A stretch of 64,000 nt of DNA from Clostridium bovifaecis (GCA_009738435.1 CP046522.1:651249-715248), one strand, 5' to 3'; numbered from the stretch's first letter, positions 45,061 to 54,149 are shown. Translations and numbers: made by a program. Notes: generated from the sequence alone by a model not told the origin.

Positions 45061-45840
45061 ATGGAGTTTAAAAGCATTTTATTGAAGGAAGAATACGGAA
45101 TAGCTATATTGAGTATCAATAGACCAGAGGTTTTAAATGCTATTAATACTGAGGTTTTAAAAGAACTAAATAAAGCTATATATTACATTTCTGAAAACGA
45201 TGACATAAAGGTAGTAATTATAAAAGGGGAAGGAAGAGCTTTCTCAGCAGGAGGAGACGTTGTTGAAATGCAAGGTTATAATTCTGAACAAGGAAGAGAT
45301 TTTATAAAAAAGGGGCAAGATGTTTTTAGAAGAATAGAGGTGTTAGAAAAACCAATAATCGCAGCTGTTAATGGTTTTGCACTAGGGGGAGGATGTGAAC
45401 TTGCCATGAGTTGTGACATTAGAATAGCAGAAGAAAATGCTAAGTTTGGACATCCAGAACTTAACCTAGGAATTATACCGGGATTCGGAGGAACTCAAAG
45501 ACTTGTAAGATTAGTTGGAAGAGGGAAAGCAAAAGAATTGATATATACAGGTGAAATTATATCTGCTAAGAAGGCAGAGCAAATTGGTCTAGTTGAGAGG
45601 ATAGTACCTCGAGAAAGGCTAATGGAAGAAGCAATGGAAATGGCTGTCAAAATAGCTTCAAAGGGGCAAGTGGCTGTAAAATATGCGAAGACAGTTATGA
45701 CTATAGGCATAGAAACTGATATCGATACTGCTTTGGAGATAGAAAGAGATGCTATTGGACTCTGTTTTGCAACAGAGGATCAAAAAGAAGGAATGTCAGC
45801 ATTTTTAGAAAAGAGAGATGCAGAATTTAAGGGGAGATAA
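45061..45840 (+). CDS. Enoyl-CoA hydratase/isomerase (crotonase family)
   Basis: 259 residues, ATG at 45061 with AAAGGAGAG upstream. The crotonase core is complete: RPEVLNAINTEVLKELNKAI, oxyanion-hole GEGRAFSAGGDV, the loop AAVNGFALGGGCELAMSCDI with the first catalytic Glu, and FGHPELNLGIIPGFGGTQRL with the second. This matches 3-hydroxybutyryl-CoA dehydratase (Crt) and related enzymes, which hydrate enoyl-CoA. It is alone here, not beside bcd-etfBA-hbd, so it may be a second, specialised crotonase rather than the butyrate-pathway enzyme. Confidence 0.92.
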   Translation: MEFKSILLKEEYGIAILSINRPEVLNAINTEVLKELNKAIYYISENDDIKVVIIKGEGRAFSAGGDVVEMQGYNSEQGRDFIKKGQDVFRRIEVLEKPIIAAVNGFALGGGCELAMSCDIRIAEENAKFGHPELNLGIIPGFGGTQRLVRLVGRGKAKELIYTGEIISAKKAEQIGLVERIVPRERLMEEAMEMAVKIASKGQVAVKYAKTVMTIGIETDIDTALEIERDAIGLCFATEDQKEGMSAFLEKRDAEFKGR

Positions 45841-45876
45841 GGCGGCAAGCAGAAGGCACTTGCTGCCCTTTAATAT
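45841..45876 (+). terminator. Terminator after crotonase gene
   Basis: GGCGGCAAG CAGAAGGCA CTTGCTGCC (one G-T pair), then CTTTAAT; the hairpin lies between convergent genes. Confidence 0.6.
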
Positions 45877-45897
45877 CTATTATTTTAAATCTAAGGG

Positions 45898-46299
45898 TTA
45901 TTGACCTATAGATATACGGCCAGGTCTAGGTTCCTTTCTTTGCCCATGTTCTTTTGTATCTGCAGACTCTTTAGCTTCTTGTGATTCGTTAATATTTTTA
46001 GTTTCTTTAATGTCTGATATGGTTTTTGGTGCGTTAAAGCTTTTTGCTGTTTTATATGACTGAATTTCTGCTTTAGCTTCACCATAAGAATATGGTTTTT
46101 CAGAGTCTTCGCGATTATAATAATACCCAAGAGTTACTCTAGCTTCAGCAATCATGTCTAAGAATAACTTATTCATAGTTAGAAGCTGTTCAGCAGAAAT
46201 ATTTTCAGGTGACCATGAGCTTCCTACCCAAGTAGATTGGGAACCTATTCCATTATAAATTTGAGCAAGACCTTTTAAAAATATGTCCTTGTCATCCAT
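45898..46299 (-). CDS. Small clostridial protein of unknown function
   Basis: 133 residues; start ATG at 46299 with GGAGGAAAG at 46304-46312. Another in-frame ATG at 46314 overlaps that site and is rejected. The N-terminal half is ordered (KDIFLKGLAQIYNGIGSQST; SSWSPENISAEQLLTMNKLF; DMIAEARVTLGYYYNRED). The C-terminal half is low-complexity Lys/Glu/Ser/Asn (DIKETKNINESQEAKESADT then KEHGQRKEPRPGR). No signal peptide or membrane helix. No family recognised. It is divergent from the small gene at 46572. Confidence 0.62.
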   Translation of the reverse strand: MDDKDIFLKGLAQIYNGIGSQSTWVGSSWSPENISAEQLLTMNKLFLDMIAEARVTLGYYYNREDSEKPYSYGEAKAEIQSYKTAKSFNAPKTISDIKETKNINESQEAKESADTKEHGQRKEPRPGRISIGQ

Positions 46300-46571
46300 T
46301 AAACTTTCCTCCATTTTAAAATAATTTTCGCCACAATAATAATTTATGAAGTTATTTCAATAATGCTACAAAAATGTTAAAATTGCTACAAATAGAAAAG
46401 TTAGATATGAACTCAATATTAATTTGAAGCAATTTTTGAATAAACTATTTTGGTATATGGTAAGAATATTAAATAGTTATACTTAAAGGACCCTAATGCG
46501 GCTATTAGTATACATATAAAACGATGTTTTAAAAATTGGAGTAAAATGAATTGAGGAGAGGATTAAAAATC

Positions 46572-46817
46572 ATGGATACAAATTGGGAAGAAATGCATTT
46601 TAATAAAATCTTTGAAGAAACCTATAATTCGTTAAAATATGCTGTAGATAATAGTTGTAATTATACTATAGAAAACTTGAAGGGATTGTTGCAAAACCTA
46701 TATGTGCAGCAGGGAAATAATCAGCTTGGTAGGGGAGAAGCTATGGATATATCCGTAGATGCACAAATAGCTGCTTGTGAGACGCTTTTGGCTGAATATA
46801 AGGGTAAACTCAGCTAA
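46572..46817 (+). CDS. Small conserved-type protein of unknown function
   Basis: 81 residues. The ATG at 46572 has GAGGAGAGGA upstream (46551-46562). It is soluble and mildly acidic, all helix by composition: DTNWEEMHFNKIFEETYNSL, YTIENLKGLLQNLYVQQGN, DISVDAQIAACETLLAEY. Not recognised. Followed by a terminator. Confidence 0.6.
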   Translation: MDTNWEEMHFNKIFEETYNSLKYAVDNSCNYTIENLKGLLQNLYVQQGNNQLGRGEAMDISVDAQIAACETLLAEYKGKLS

Positions 46818-46834
46818 ATAATGTGACTTTTTTT

Positions 46835-46871
46835 ACAGCAGATCAAAAAAGATTTGCTGTTTTTTTATTTT
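46835..46871 (+). terminator. Terminator after small gene
   Basis: ACAGCAGATC AAAAAA GATTTGCTGT followed by TTTTTTATTTTT. Confidence 0.85.
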
Positions 46872-46936
46872 TGCTGCGAAAATTTTAAATTATAGTTGTA
46901 TATAAGGTACAAAGGAAACGTAAGGAGGAATTTTAC

Positions 46937-47116
46937 ATGAATTTTATTGAAAGATTAATTATTAGAACTCTAGGGATAGGAATTATATTAGCTGGATATC
47001 ATTGGACGAAATTCACAGCTACAGTAAACAAGGGATTTAGTTATTTAGGGATTATAATCATGTTAGGTGGGATAAGTATCTTATTTATCAAGCTAAAACC
47101 TTCAAAAAGAGAGTAA
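46937..47116 (+). CDS. Two-helix small membrane protein
   Basis: 59 residues, ATG at 46937 with AAGGAGGAA at 46922-46930. Two hydrophobic stretches (LGIGIILAGY, about 12-21, and YLGIIIMLGGISILFIKL, about 36-53) flank a short polar loop; the tail is KPSKRE. It looks like the small inner-membrane proteins often missed by gene finders. The next frame continues in phase after the TAA (47114-47116), so the two genes are contiguous and may be coupled. Confidence 0.65.
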   Translation: MNFIERLIIRTLGIGIILAGYHWTKFTATVNKGFSYLGIIIMLGGISILFIKLKPSKRE

Positions 47117-47149
47117 GAATTAAATGAGCATTATGATGAGTTGATAGGA

Positions 47150-47656
47150 ATGATGAAGCAGTCAATCAAAAGAACTAAAAAGTCACAAATTGGGATTGGA
47201 TCTTATAATACTATTTTAGATAAAAAGGCCTATGAGGAAGATGGCTTGGATTTTGGGAAAAGCATTATTGGAGGTAGTTGCCAGTGTGGGGTTGAAAACC
47301 TTATGACTGCAGATAGTATTGACAGAATGAACGAAGAGGCAAGGAGAATGCATGAAGATGGAGTTAGACTTCATGAAATGGGAGTAGCTATGAATGAAGA
47401 TGGATTTAGAATGCATGAAGATGCATTCAACAATTTTATAAATAATGATTTAGAGTATAATATGAACTTTGATTCAAACTTCGATATGGATTATGACGAT
47501 GGTCTTATGAGTATGGATAGTTATGGCTCAGGGATGCATAACTTTGGCGACGCTGATCTAAGTTCGCCAATGGATGACTTTGGTAGTCTTGATAGCTTTA
47601 ATAATTTCGATAGTATGAGCGGTTTTAATGATTTTAATAGTTTTAATAACTTTTAG
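47150..47656 (+). CDS. Asp/Asn/Phe/Gly-rich protein with MHED-type repeats
   Basis: 168 residues using the ATG at 47150; a TTG at 47141 is the alternative, and neither has a strong site. A basic start (KQSIKRTKKS) precedes a Gly/Cys patch (SIIGGSCQCGVENLM), then heptad-like repeats RMHEDGVRLHEMG and RMHEDAFNNFI (about 72-98). A long tail of Asp/Asn/Phe/Ser/Gly/Met follows (DSNFDMDYDDG, SMDSYGSGMHNFG, FGSLDSFNNFDSM). The tail is low-complexity and acidic, as in some spore or matrix proteins. Family unknown. Confidence 0.6.
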   Translation: MMKQSIKRTKKSQIGIGSYNTILDKKAYEEDGLDFGKSIIGGSCQCGVENLMTADSIDRMNEEARRMHEDGVRLHEMGVAMNEDGFRMHEDAFNNFINNDLEYNMNFDSNFDMDYDDGLMSMDSYGSGMHNFGDADLSSPMDDFGSLDSFNNFDSMSGFNDFNSFNNF

Positions 47657-47658
47657 TT

Positions 47659-47697
47659 ATAATGCAGTCTTCTAATGTAAGACTGCATTATTTTTGT
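47659..47697 (+). terminator. Terminator after MHED-repeat gene
   Basis: ATAATGCAGTCTT CTAATGT AAGACTGCATTAT followed by TTTTG. Confidence 0.88.
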
Positions 47698-47699
47698 AT

Positions 47700-48330
47700 A
47701 TAGAATACCACAGGTTATACCTGTGGTTCAGAAAGGCTTGCAGCTATGAGTAGAAAATATAAAACCTCCAATGTAGAATGGAAGTAGGTTTGCCGACCAC
47801 AACCATGAACAAAGGAGGTATATCCAATATGGATAATAGTAGTTTAGCACATAGTAAATGGAATTGTAAATATCATATGTTTTTGCACCAAAGTACAGGA
47901 GACAAATTATTTACGGAAAGATAAAAGCTGATATAGGAGCAATACTTAAAAAATTATGTGAGCATAAAGGAATAGAAATTATAGAAGCAAATGCATGTAA
48001 AGATCATATACATATGCTTGTAAGTATACCACCGAAGCTAAGTATATCTCAATTTATGGGATATTTGAAAGGTAAGAGTTCGTTGATGATTTTTGATAGG
48101 CATGCGAATGTAAAATATAAGTATGGCAATAGACAATTTTGGTGCAAAGGATATTATGTTGACACAGTAGGAAGAAATAAAAAGGTAATAGAAGAATATA
48201 TAAAAAATCAAATACAAGAAGATTTAGCATATGAACAAATGAGTTTGAAAGAATACATTGACCCGTTTACGGGTGGTTATGATTATATGCTAGAAAAGTT
48301 TAAAGAAAATTAAAAGTTAATTATGAATAC
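47700..48330 (+). mobile_element. IS200/IS605-family element (transposase TnpA only)
   Basis: It has an upstream left-end hairpin (ACCACAGGT TA ACCTGTGGT type, 47708-47727), a second hairpin in the tnpA leader (about 47761-47791), the TnpA gene, and no TnpB-type gene. The right end is not defined; the boundary is approximate. Such elements transpose as single strands and leave no inverted repeats. Confidence 0.6.
47829..48313 (+). pseudogene. tnpA: IS200/IS605 Y1 transposase TnpA, one-base frameshift
   Basis: ATG at 47829 with AAAGGAGGTATATCC upstream. It reads MDNSSLAHSKWNCKYHMF and then leaves frame in a five-T run (47880-47884). Adding one T restores the expected ...FAPKYRRQIIYGKIKADIG and joins the remaining frame, which ends at 48313, for about 161 residues. 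The HUH motif is DHIHMLV and the nucleophile Tyr is in EEYIKNQ. The catalytic parts are intact, so the element could be active if the missing T is a read error. Confidence 0.8.
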
Positions 48331-48433
48331 AATGTAATAATATATAGTTATTATGAATATTTTATTAATGCAATTAAAAGTATTTTATAGTAAAGTACTT
48401 TTACTATTGGTTTATTTAAGGGGGAGGTAAAAA

Positions 48434-49669
48434 ATGTCAGGTGAAAATTCCAAAGCATCTCCAAAGTATATGCTTGGTAGCAATGATAAACAAAAGTGGA
48501 TGGAAAAATACTTTTTTGCACCAAGGGGAATTGGCTTCTTAGAGCCGGGTGCTGTGCCATTAGATGATTCTGCAATGAGCGCTTATAATATAGCTAAATC
48601 ATCTTATCAGATACATCCAGAAGTTTTCAACATGGATTATTTATCTAAGGTTTTAGAGCTTGATAAAGATGAAATAATCAAACGAATGAAAAGAATGTAT
48701 AATGATCATTTGATTATGTTTGTTATGAACCCAGCAACTCAGGTTTATGGATGGGGATTGTACTATTGGTTTGTTAAGTTGAAAAAAGATACTCCAAAAG
48801 AGGTTAAAGATAAATTAGCAGAGTGGTATCAAAATAAAGATCCTATTTGCACAGGGTACGAATGTAATGGAGACTTTGATTTTTATAATGGAGATCATAT
48901 GAGAGTTTTAGATAACTTATTATATGATGTAATAGGCCCATGGAAAGAAAATCCTGAAGTAGAATTTGTAAATATATGCCCTATACGACGTGATGTAAGA
49001 GAATCACATGTTAATATGTGGGACGCTCCAGGAGACTTATACAGAGAAAACTATTGGGGAGAAGGGCAATTAGAAAAGCTAGTACAAGTGCAAGATAAGT
49101 TAGATCTAACAGATTTGAGGATATTTAAGGCGTTGAATGATAAAAGACCAGTAGAAGAATTATTTGATTTTAATGTTTTATCTGAAATTTCAGGGTTAGA
49201 CCCAGAGGATATGAAAAATGGCATTAAAGGCATTATAGAGGATAAGCGAATTTTGGTTCCTTTATTTTATTTAAACTTTAAGAAATTAAATCTTACAAAT
49301 AGACTATTTGTAATACGTTTATTCCAAACTATACCATGTCATAGAAAGACTGAAATTGTGGACGAACTCATCCAAATCCCAGAACTAAATTCTGTAATGG
49401 AATTTTCAGATGCATTATATGATATACAGGTTTCAGCCTATAATGAAATAACTGATATAGAAGCATTAAAGGCAAAACTTGAATCTTATAGTGAAGTAGA
49501 AGAAATAAAAGAGGCTAATGTAACTAGACAGTTTAGAAGATGGGTATGCCGCTTAGATGAAGAAAATAATTACTGGGAAGAATGTGTGTTTACTGATGAT
49601 TTTCTGCAAAATTTTGCATATAACGATGCAGTCAACAGATGCTGCAGATATGGAAAGGAGGACAAGTAA
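48434..49669 (+). CDS. Tandem Lrp/AsnC-like protein paired with a CoA ligase subunit
   Basis: 411 residues, ATG at 48434 with GGGGGAGG upstream. Two similar modules each hold a winged HTH followed by an AsnC/RAM-like alpha-beta fold: YLSKVLELDKDEIIKRMKRM then VYGWGLYYWFVKLKKDTPKE (module 1, about 55-215), and VLSEISGLDPEDMKNGIKGI then FVIRLFQTIPCHRKTEIVDE (module 2, about 220-400). Such tandem Lrp-like layouts occur in regulators and in siroheme decarboxylases. The next gene begins directly after its stop, so it is co-translated with an acyl-CoA synthetase subunit. Regulation or a moonlighting catalytic role are both open. Confidence 0.7.
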   Translation: MSGENSKASPKYMLGSNDKQKWMEKYFFAPRGIGFLEPGAVPLDDSAMSAYNIAKSSYQIHPEVFNMDYLSKVLELDKDEIIKRMKRMYNDHLIMFVMNPATQVYGWGLYYWFVKLKKDTPKEVKDKLAEWYQNKDPICTGYECNGDFDFYNGDHMRVLDNLLYDVIGPWKENPEVEFVNICPIRRDVRESHVNMWDAPGDLYRENYWGEGQLEKLVQVQDKLDLTDLRIFKALNDKRPVEELFDFNVLSEISGLDPEDMKNGIKGIIEDKRILVPLFYLNFKKLNLTNRLFVIRLFQTIPCHRKTEIVDELIQIPELNSVMEFSDALYDIQVSAYNEITDIEALKAKLESYSEVEEIKEANVTRQFRRWVCRLDEENNYWEECVFTDDFLQNFAYNDAVNRCCRYGKEDK

Positions 49670-51091
49670 ATGAAGATAGATGCTCCTCGTCAATATGTTG
49701 TTGATAATCTAAAGTATGCTTTAAATCCGTCTTCTATCGCAGTAGTTGGAGCTTCGCGCTATGATATGAAAGTTGGATACAAAGTTATAGAAGGCTTAAA
49801 GAAATGGGGATATAAGGGGAAAATATATCCAGTAAACCCCCGTGCAGAATTTGTTCATGGTCTAAAAGCATATAAAACCATTATAGATATCCCTGATGAA
49901 ATCGATTTAGTTTTTGTAGCTGTACCTGCCCACTTAGTAAAAATGATTCTAGAGCATGCCGTGGAGAAAAAGGTAAAAATGATAGTTATAGCTACTAGTG
50001 CATTCAAAGAAATTGGACGTGGAGAACTTCAAAACAACTTAACGCAATACTGTAGAGACAATAAATTGCCTCTAATTGGGCCAAATTTAGTTGGAATGGG
50101 AAGTCCATATTTAAACTTTAACTGTGGATTTATACCATATTTGCCTATTAGAGGTTCCGTGGCTATGATATCCCAGTCAGGTGCTAACTTGCTTGCAGCA
50201 CTTGGTACATCACAGATGGATCATTTTGGAATGAGCTTCTTTGTCGGACTTGGAAACAAAGCTGATGTAGATTTTTGTGAATTTATCTCATATGCTCAGC
50301 AGGATGATAATACAAAATGCATATCAGTATACATTGAAGGACTAGATTCTCCAGATGCCTTTGTAAAAGCTTGTACACAGGCACAGGGTAAAAAACCCGT
50401 AGTAACCATTAAAGTTGGAGGTTCTCAAATAGGAGTTAAAGCAGCTTTTGCTCATACTGCATCAGAAAATGAAGGAACAGATGATGCTTTTTATGATGAA
50501 ATATTTGAAAGAGCTGGAGCAATAAGGGCTACAACATGGCAGGAGTTTTTAGACATTTCTTTAGCACTTGGGTTACAACCAGAATTAAAAGACGATAAGG
50601 TTGTAATGATTACAAATGGTGGAGGCTCAGGACTATTATCTTGTGATCACTTTGAGAGAAGAAATATGCCTTTACATGAGCTAAAGGAAATATCTCCTAA
50701 ACTAGTTGAGAGAATTAGAGCCTACATGCCTATGTTTGGTTCTCCATTAAATCCTGTAGATATATCAGGAACTGCTTCTCCACTACAATATAAAGGTGCA
50801 TTTACTCAGGCAATAAGAGACCCTAACGTAGATGGGATTCTAGGTTCTATTTGCCCAACTTCTGTAACAGATGTTCCAGCAGTAACAGATATAGTTATTG
50901 ATATATATAAAAAGTATAAACATTTAGGAAAACCATTTGTCATGGAATGTCAAGGTGGAGAAGAATGTCATAATGCTATAATTAAACTTAGAGATCATGG
51001 AATTCCAGCTTATCCAACTGCAGAACAAGCTGTTAATGCTATGATTGCTTTAAGAAAATACTCTAAAATTAAAGAGAGATATAATCAATAA
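49670..51091 (+). CDS. NDP-forming acyl-CoA synthetase alpha subunit
   Basis: 473 residues, ATG at 49670 directly after the previous stop, with AAAGGAGG inside the previous gene. CoA-binding Rossmann domain (SIAVVGASRYDMKVGYKVIE, about 19-38; VFVAVPAHLVKMILEHA), succinyl-CoA-synthetase-like domain (MISQSGANLLAALGTSQM; KAAFAHTASENEG with the likely phospho-His) and a C-terminal ligase domain (MITNGGGSGLLSCDHFERR; NPVDISGTASP). No ATP-grasp beta subunit is present in the window, so a complete enzyme needs a partner elsewhere. Such enzymes turn acyl-CoA plus ADP and phosphate into acid, CoA and ATP. Confidence 0.85.
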   Translation: MKIDAPRQYVVDNLKYALNPSSIAVVGASRYDMKVGYKVIEGLKKWGYKGKIYPVNPRAEFVHGLKAYKTIIDIPDEIDLVFVAVPAHLVKMILEHAVEKKVKMIVIATSAFKEIGRGELQNNLTQYCRDNKLPLIGPNLVGMGSPYLNFNCGFIPYLPIRGSVAMISQSGANLLAALGTSQMDHFGMSFFVGLGNKADVDFCEFISYAQQDDNTKCISVYIEGLDSPDAFVKACTQAQGKKPVVTIKVGGSQIGVKAAFAHTASENEGTDDAFYDEIFERAGAIRATTWQEFLDISLALGLQPELKDDKVVMITNGGGSGLLSCDHFERRNMPLHELKEISPKLVERIRAYMPMFGSPLNPVDISGTASPLQYKGAFTQAIRDPNVDGILGSICPTSVTDVPAVTDIVIDIYKKYKHLGKPFVMECQGGEECHNAIIKLRDHGIPAYPTAEQAVNAMIALRKYSKIKERYNQ

Positions 51092-51094
51092 AAT

Positions 51095-51130
51095 AAATAT
51101 CAGTAGGCAATATGCCTACTGATATTTATT
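51095..51130 (+). terminator. Terminator after CoA ligase gene
   Basis: AAATATCAGTAGGC AATAT GCCTACTGATATTT then ATTATAC. Confidence 0.8.
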
Positions 51131-51316
51131 ATACATTGTAAGCAGGAATAAAAAGAACATATAAACTCATCCTGGAGTGTCTATATAAGATATGTTTAGA
51201 TATAGTGAGAAAATACAAAGTATATAAAAATAATTTAAATAAATAAATTATAACTGGATTTACATAAATTATGGTTATGTTAAAATAACACTTGTCCTAA
51301 GGGAAATAAATTTTAT

Positions 51317-51392
51317 GGGGGTATAGCTCAGTTGGGAGAGCACCTGCCTTGCACGCAGGGGGTCAAGAGTTCGAATCTCTTTATCTCCACCA
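51317..51392 (+). tRNA. tRNA-Ala (anticodon TGC)
   Basis: 76 bases with an encoded CCA end. Acceptor GGGGGTA pairs with TATCTCC (G-U pairs), D arm AGCTCAGTTGGGAGAGC, anticodon loop CTTGCAC, T arm with GTTCGAATC. It is the first of three tRNA genes. Confidence 0.93.
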
Positions 51393-51395
51393 TTA

Positions 51396-51472
<77 letters not shown>

Positions 51473-51506
51473 ATTAAAACAAAATATTTTAGGCTAATAC
51501 CTATGT

Positions 51507-51580
51507 GCGGGTATGGTTCAATGGTAGAACGTCAGCCTTCCAAGCTGAACACAGGGGTTCGATTCCCCTTACCCGCTCCA
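51507..51580 (+). tRNA. tRNA-Gly (anticodon TCC)
   Basis: 74 bases with the terminal CCA. Acceptor GCGGGTA pairs with TACCCGC; anticodon loop CTTCCAA; T loop GTTCGATTC. It ends the cluster and is followed by a terminator. Confidence 0.94.
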
Positions 51581-51582
51581 AT

Positions 51583-51613
51583 AAAAAGCATCTCATTAAA
51601 GAGATGCTTTTTG
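51583..51613 (+). terminator. Terminator of the tRNA cluster
   Basis: AAAAAGCATCTC ATTAAA GAGATGCTTTTT. Confidence 0.9.
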
Positions 51614-51960
51614 TTGTGTTTATTGCTGCGAGGATCATTAAATTTATCTTATCATATAAAGTATAAAAAGTATCGCAAATCTTTGGTTGCCTTGATAGTT
51701 AATGGCTTTAACTTCGCTGCTCTTGCTATCTTTATAACAGTGCCAATAGTATTAGCAGTCAATAAGACTCGAAAAAGTAGGATAATATTAGGATTTATAT
51801 AAGAATACCAAAAAGACTGTGTAATTTAGACATGATAGGCACAGTTTTTTTCATATTGAAAGGAGGCATAAGGATGCTTCTAGTTGCAAATAAGTGGAAA
51901 AATGGGCTAAAATAAAGTATAAAATCATTGATTCGTATAACTATGATTGGGGGAATTTAG
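51614..51960. other. Intergenic region before the sigma-54 activator gene
   Basis: An approximately 45-residue hydrophobic stretch (FNFAALAIFITVPIVLAVNK, ending at 51802) is open but lacks a start codon with a ribosome binding site, so it is not called a gene. A hairpin with T tail (AAAAAGACTGTG / CACAGTTTTTTT, 51810-51851) follows. The activator promoter must lie in 51855-51945; nothing strong was seen. Confidence 0.4.
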
Positions 51961-54039
51961 GTGATCAGTACAAGAAAAGTAAAAATTCACCATGAAAAAG
52001 GGCTTCATGCTAGAATGGCTGCAATGGTAGTAAATAAAGCTAATGAGCTTGAAAAAAAGTACGAAGTAGAATTGTATATTTCATATAAAGATAAAAAAAA
52101 GGTTCCAGCAACCAGCTTAATGCCTCTAGTACTTCTAAAGATTAGAAGACTTGAAGAAATAACAGTTGAGGCTATAGGAAACAGTACAGAAGCACCACTA
52201 GATGAGATGATTGAATTTTTGAAAAGCGATTTTAATAAACAAGATAAAAATACTATAGAGCAGGTAGATAACATAATTAACAACAATACTATCACTCTAG
52301 AACAGGTTTTTGAAAACACAGCAAACGGGATTATGGCAATAGATGAGAATGATATTGTAACGATATTTAATCCTTCAGCAGAAAAAATTTTACGAATACA
52401 AGCAGCTGATGTAATAGGAAAGAAGGTAACAAGCATTCTTCCATCCTCTAGACTTGATATAGTGAAAAGCACAGGAAAAGAAGAAATCGCCTATAAACAG
52501 GTAGTAGGTGATAGAATTTTACTGACAAATAGAAGTCCTATACTTATTGAGGGAAAGTCTAAAGGAGCTGTGGCTATCTTTGAAGATATATCAAATATTG
52601 AAAGGATAAAAGGAGAGCTTAAGGAAGTAAAGGAACTTAAAGAAAGGCTTCAACTTATTTTAGAATCAGTACAGGATGGCATATGTGTACTGGATGATAA
52701 AGGAATTGTAGATTATGTGAATAAGGCTTATCTCAGAATTATAGGAGAGAGCAAAGAAAATATTTTGGGAAAAAACATAAGAGAAATATCTCCAGAAGGT
52801 GCAAGAAGTAAAGTTCTAAAAGAAGGGAGGAATATTGTAGGAGCTATCAGTCGTAAGACCAATGGAGCTACCGTAGTATCTAATGTAAATCCCATAATTA
52901 TAGATGGAGAAACTGCTGGGGTTGTATCTGTAGTTAAAAATGTTACAGAAATACAAGAGTTATCAGAAAAGCTGAATAAAATGTCAGAAAAGGCTGAATA
53001 CTTGGAGCAAGAGCTTATAAGAAGTAGAAAGCCACACTCAGCTTTTGCAAAGTTTATTGGACAAAGTGGGAAAATATTAGACGCACTTGCAATGGCTCTT
53101 AAGGCTGCTAAAGGAAATGCTACTGTGCTTATTAGGGGCGAAAGCGGGACAGGCAAAGAGCTGATTGCAGAAGGAATTCATTATTCTAGTACCAACGCTG
53201 GCGGACCATTTATAAGAGTTAACTGCGCAGCTATACCTTCAAGTCTTCTAGAAAGCGAGCTTTTTGGACATGAGAAGGGAGCATTCACTGGAGCTATAAA
53301 AAGAAAACTAGGAAAATTTGAGCTTGCCAATAATGGTACTATATTTTTAGATGAAATAGGAGAAATGGAAAAAAGCATGCAAGCTAAAGTCTTAAGGGTT
53401 ATCCAGGAGAAGGAATTTGAAAGAATAGGTGGAGAAGAAACAATAAAAATTGAAACTAGAATAATTGCTGCTACTAATAGAAATCTCGAAGAGATGGTAG
53501 CAGTAGGAGAATTTAGAGAAGATCTATATTATAGACTAAATGTAATTCCTATAATGATACCCCCTTTAAGAGAAAGAAAACAGGATCTAGCTCTCCTTTT
53601 AGAATATTTTATAGAAAAACTAAGCAAAGATTTAGGAATAGGCATAAAAGGGGTTTCAAATGAAGCTATGGAAGCACTTTTAGAATATAAGTGGCCAGGT
53701 AATGTAAGAGAACTTGAAAACTTAGTAGAAAGGATAATGACTTTAGCGGATGGGGAGCAAATTCAACTCTCAGATTTGCCTGTATATATAAGAAGTGGGT
53801 TTGGAGACTTAAGGAATAAAAGAGAGAGGCAGATAAGAGTAGATAACGTAAAAAATTTCGTTTTGGAAAATGAAGAAATACTTCCTTTAAGGGACTATGA
53901 AAAGATTATTATAGAAAAGGCGTTAAAAAAGTATAGAAGCTTTAATGCAGCAGGAAAAGCCCTTGGAATTACTCATAAAACTGTAGCCTCAAAAGCAAGG
54001 CTATATGGTATAGAGAAAATTGAAGTATGGGAAAAATGA
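51961..54039 (+). CDS. HPr-PAS-PAS-AAA+-HTH sigma-54-dependent activator (probable dha regulator)
   Basis: 692 residues from a GTG (51961) behind GGGGGAAT. Domain order: an HPr-like phosphocarrier domain (about 1-90) with the phospho-His motif GLHARMA (His16) and a Ser-containing [12 protein letters not shown] helix; two PAS domains (about 105-215 and 225-335); a short coiled coil; an AAA+ domain with Walker A GESGTGKE (393-400), the sigma-54 contact GAFTGA (440-445) and IFLDEIGEM; and a Fis-type HTH ([20 protein letters not shown]). It is transcribed toward dhaKLM and a well-spaced -24/-12 promoter lies upstream of dhaK. PTS phosphorylation of the HPr-like domain may gate its activity (inference). 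Confidence 0.9.
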   Translation: MISTRKVKIHHEKGLHARMAAMVVNKANELEKKYEVELYISYKDKKKVPATSLMPLVLLKIRRLEEITVEAIGNSTEAPLDEMIEFLKSDFNKQDKNTIEQVDNIINNNTITLEQVFENTANGIMAIDENDIVTIFNPSAEKILRIQAADVIGKKVTSILPSSRLDIVKSTGKEEIAYKQVVGDRILLTNRSPILIEGKSKGAVAIFEDISNIERIKGELKEVKELKERLQLILESVQDGICVLDDKGIVDYVNKAYLRIIGESKENILGKNIREISPEGARSKVLKEGRNIVGAISRKTNGATVVSNVNPIIIDGETAGVVSVVKNVTEIQELSEKLNKMSEKAEYLEQELIRSRKPHSAFAKFIGQSGKILDALAMALKAAKGNATVLIRGESGTGKELIAEGIHYSSTNAGGPFIRVNCAAIPSSLLESELFGHEKGAFTGAIKRKLGKFELANNGTIFLDEIGEMEKSMQAKVLRVIQEKEFERIGGEETIKIETRIIAATNRNLEEMVAVGEFREDLYYRLNVIPIMIPPLRERKQDLALLLEYFIEKLSKDLGIGIKGVSNEAMEALLEYKWPGNVRELENLVERIMTLADGEQIQLSDLPVYIRSGFGDLRNKRERQIRVDNVKNFVLENEEILPLRDYEKIIIEKALKKYRSFNAAGKALGITHKTVASKARLYGIEKIEVWEK

Positions 54040-54048
54040 ACAAGCTGG

Positions 54049-54092
54049 GAAAAAGTATCAACATTTATATAAGAAGGTTGGTACTTTTTCTC
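54049..54092 (+). terminator. Terminator after the sigma-54 activator gene
   Basis: GAAAAAGTATCAAC pairs with GTTGGTACTTTTTC (one G-T pair), then TC. It separates the activator from dhaK. Confidence 0.75.
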
Positions 54093-54132
54093 AATATAAA
54101 TTAAGAAACATATATAATAGCTATTGCTATCA

Positions 54133-54149
54133 TTGGTATAAATCTTGCT
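54133..54149 (+). promoter_or_regulatory. Sigma-54 promoter of dhaKLM
   Basis: TTGGTATAAATCTTGCT has the -24 GG (54135-54136) and -12 GC (54147-54148) exactly ten bases apart, as the sigma-54 consensus requires. It lies 95 bases before the dhaK start and downstream of a sigma-54 activator gene. Confidence 0.7.

Noticed and set aside
46937-47656. TAA at 47114-47116 as a seventh one-base error
   Set aside because: The flanking frames are already in phase, so no indel is needed; a substitution would be required instead.
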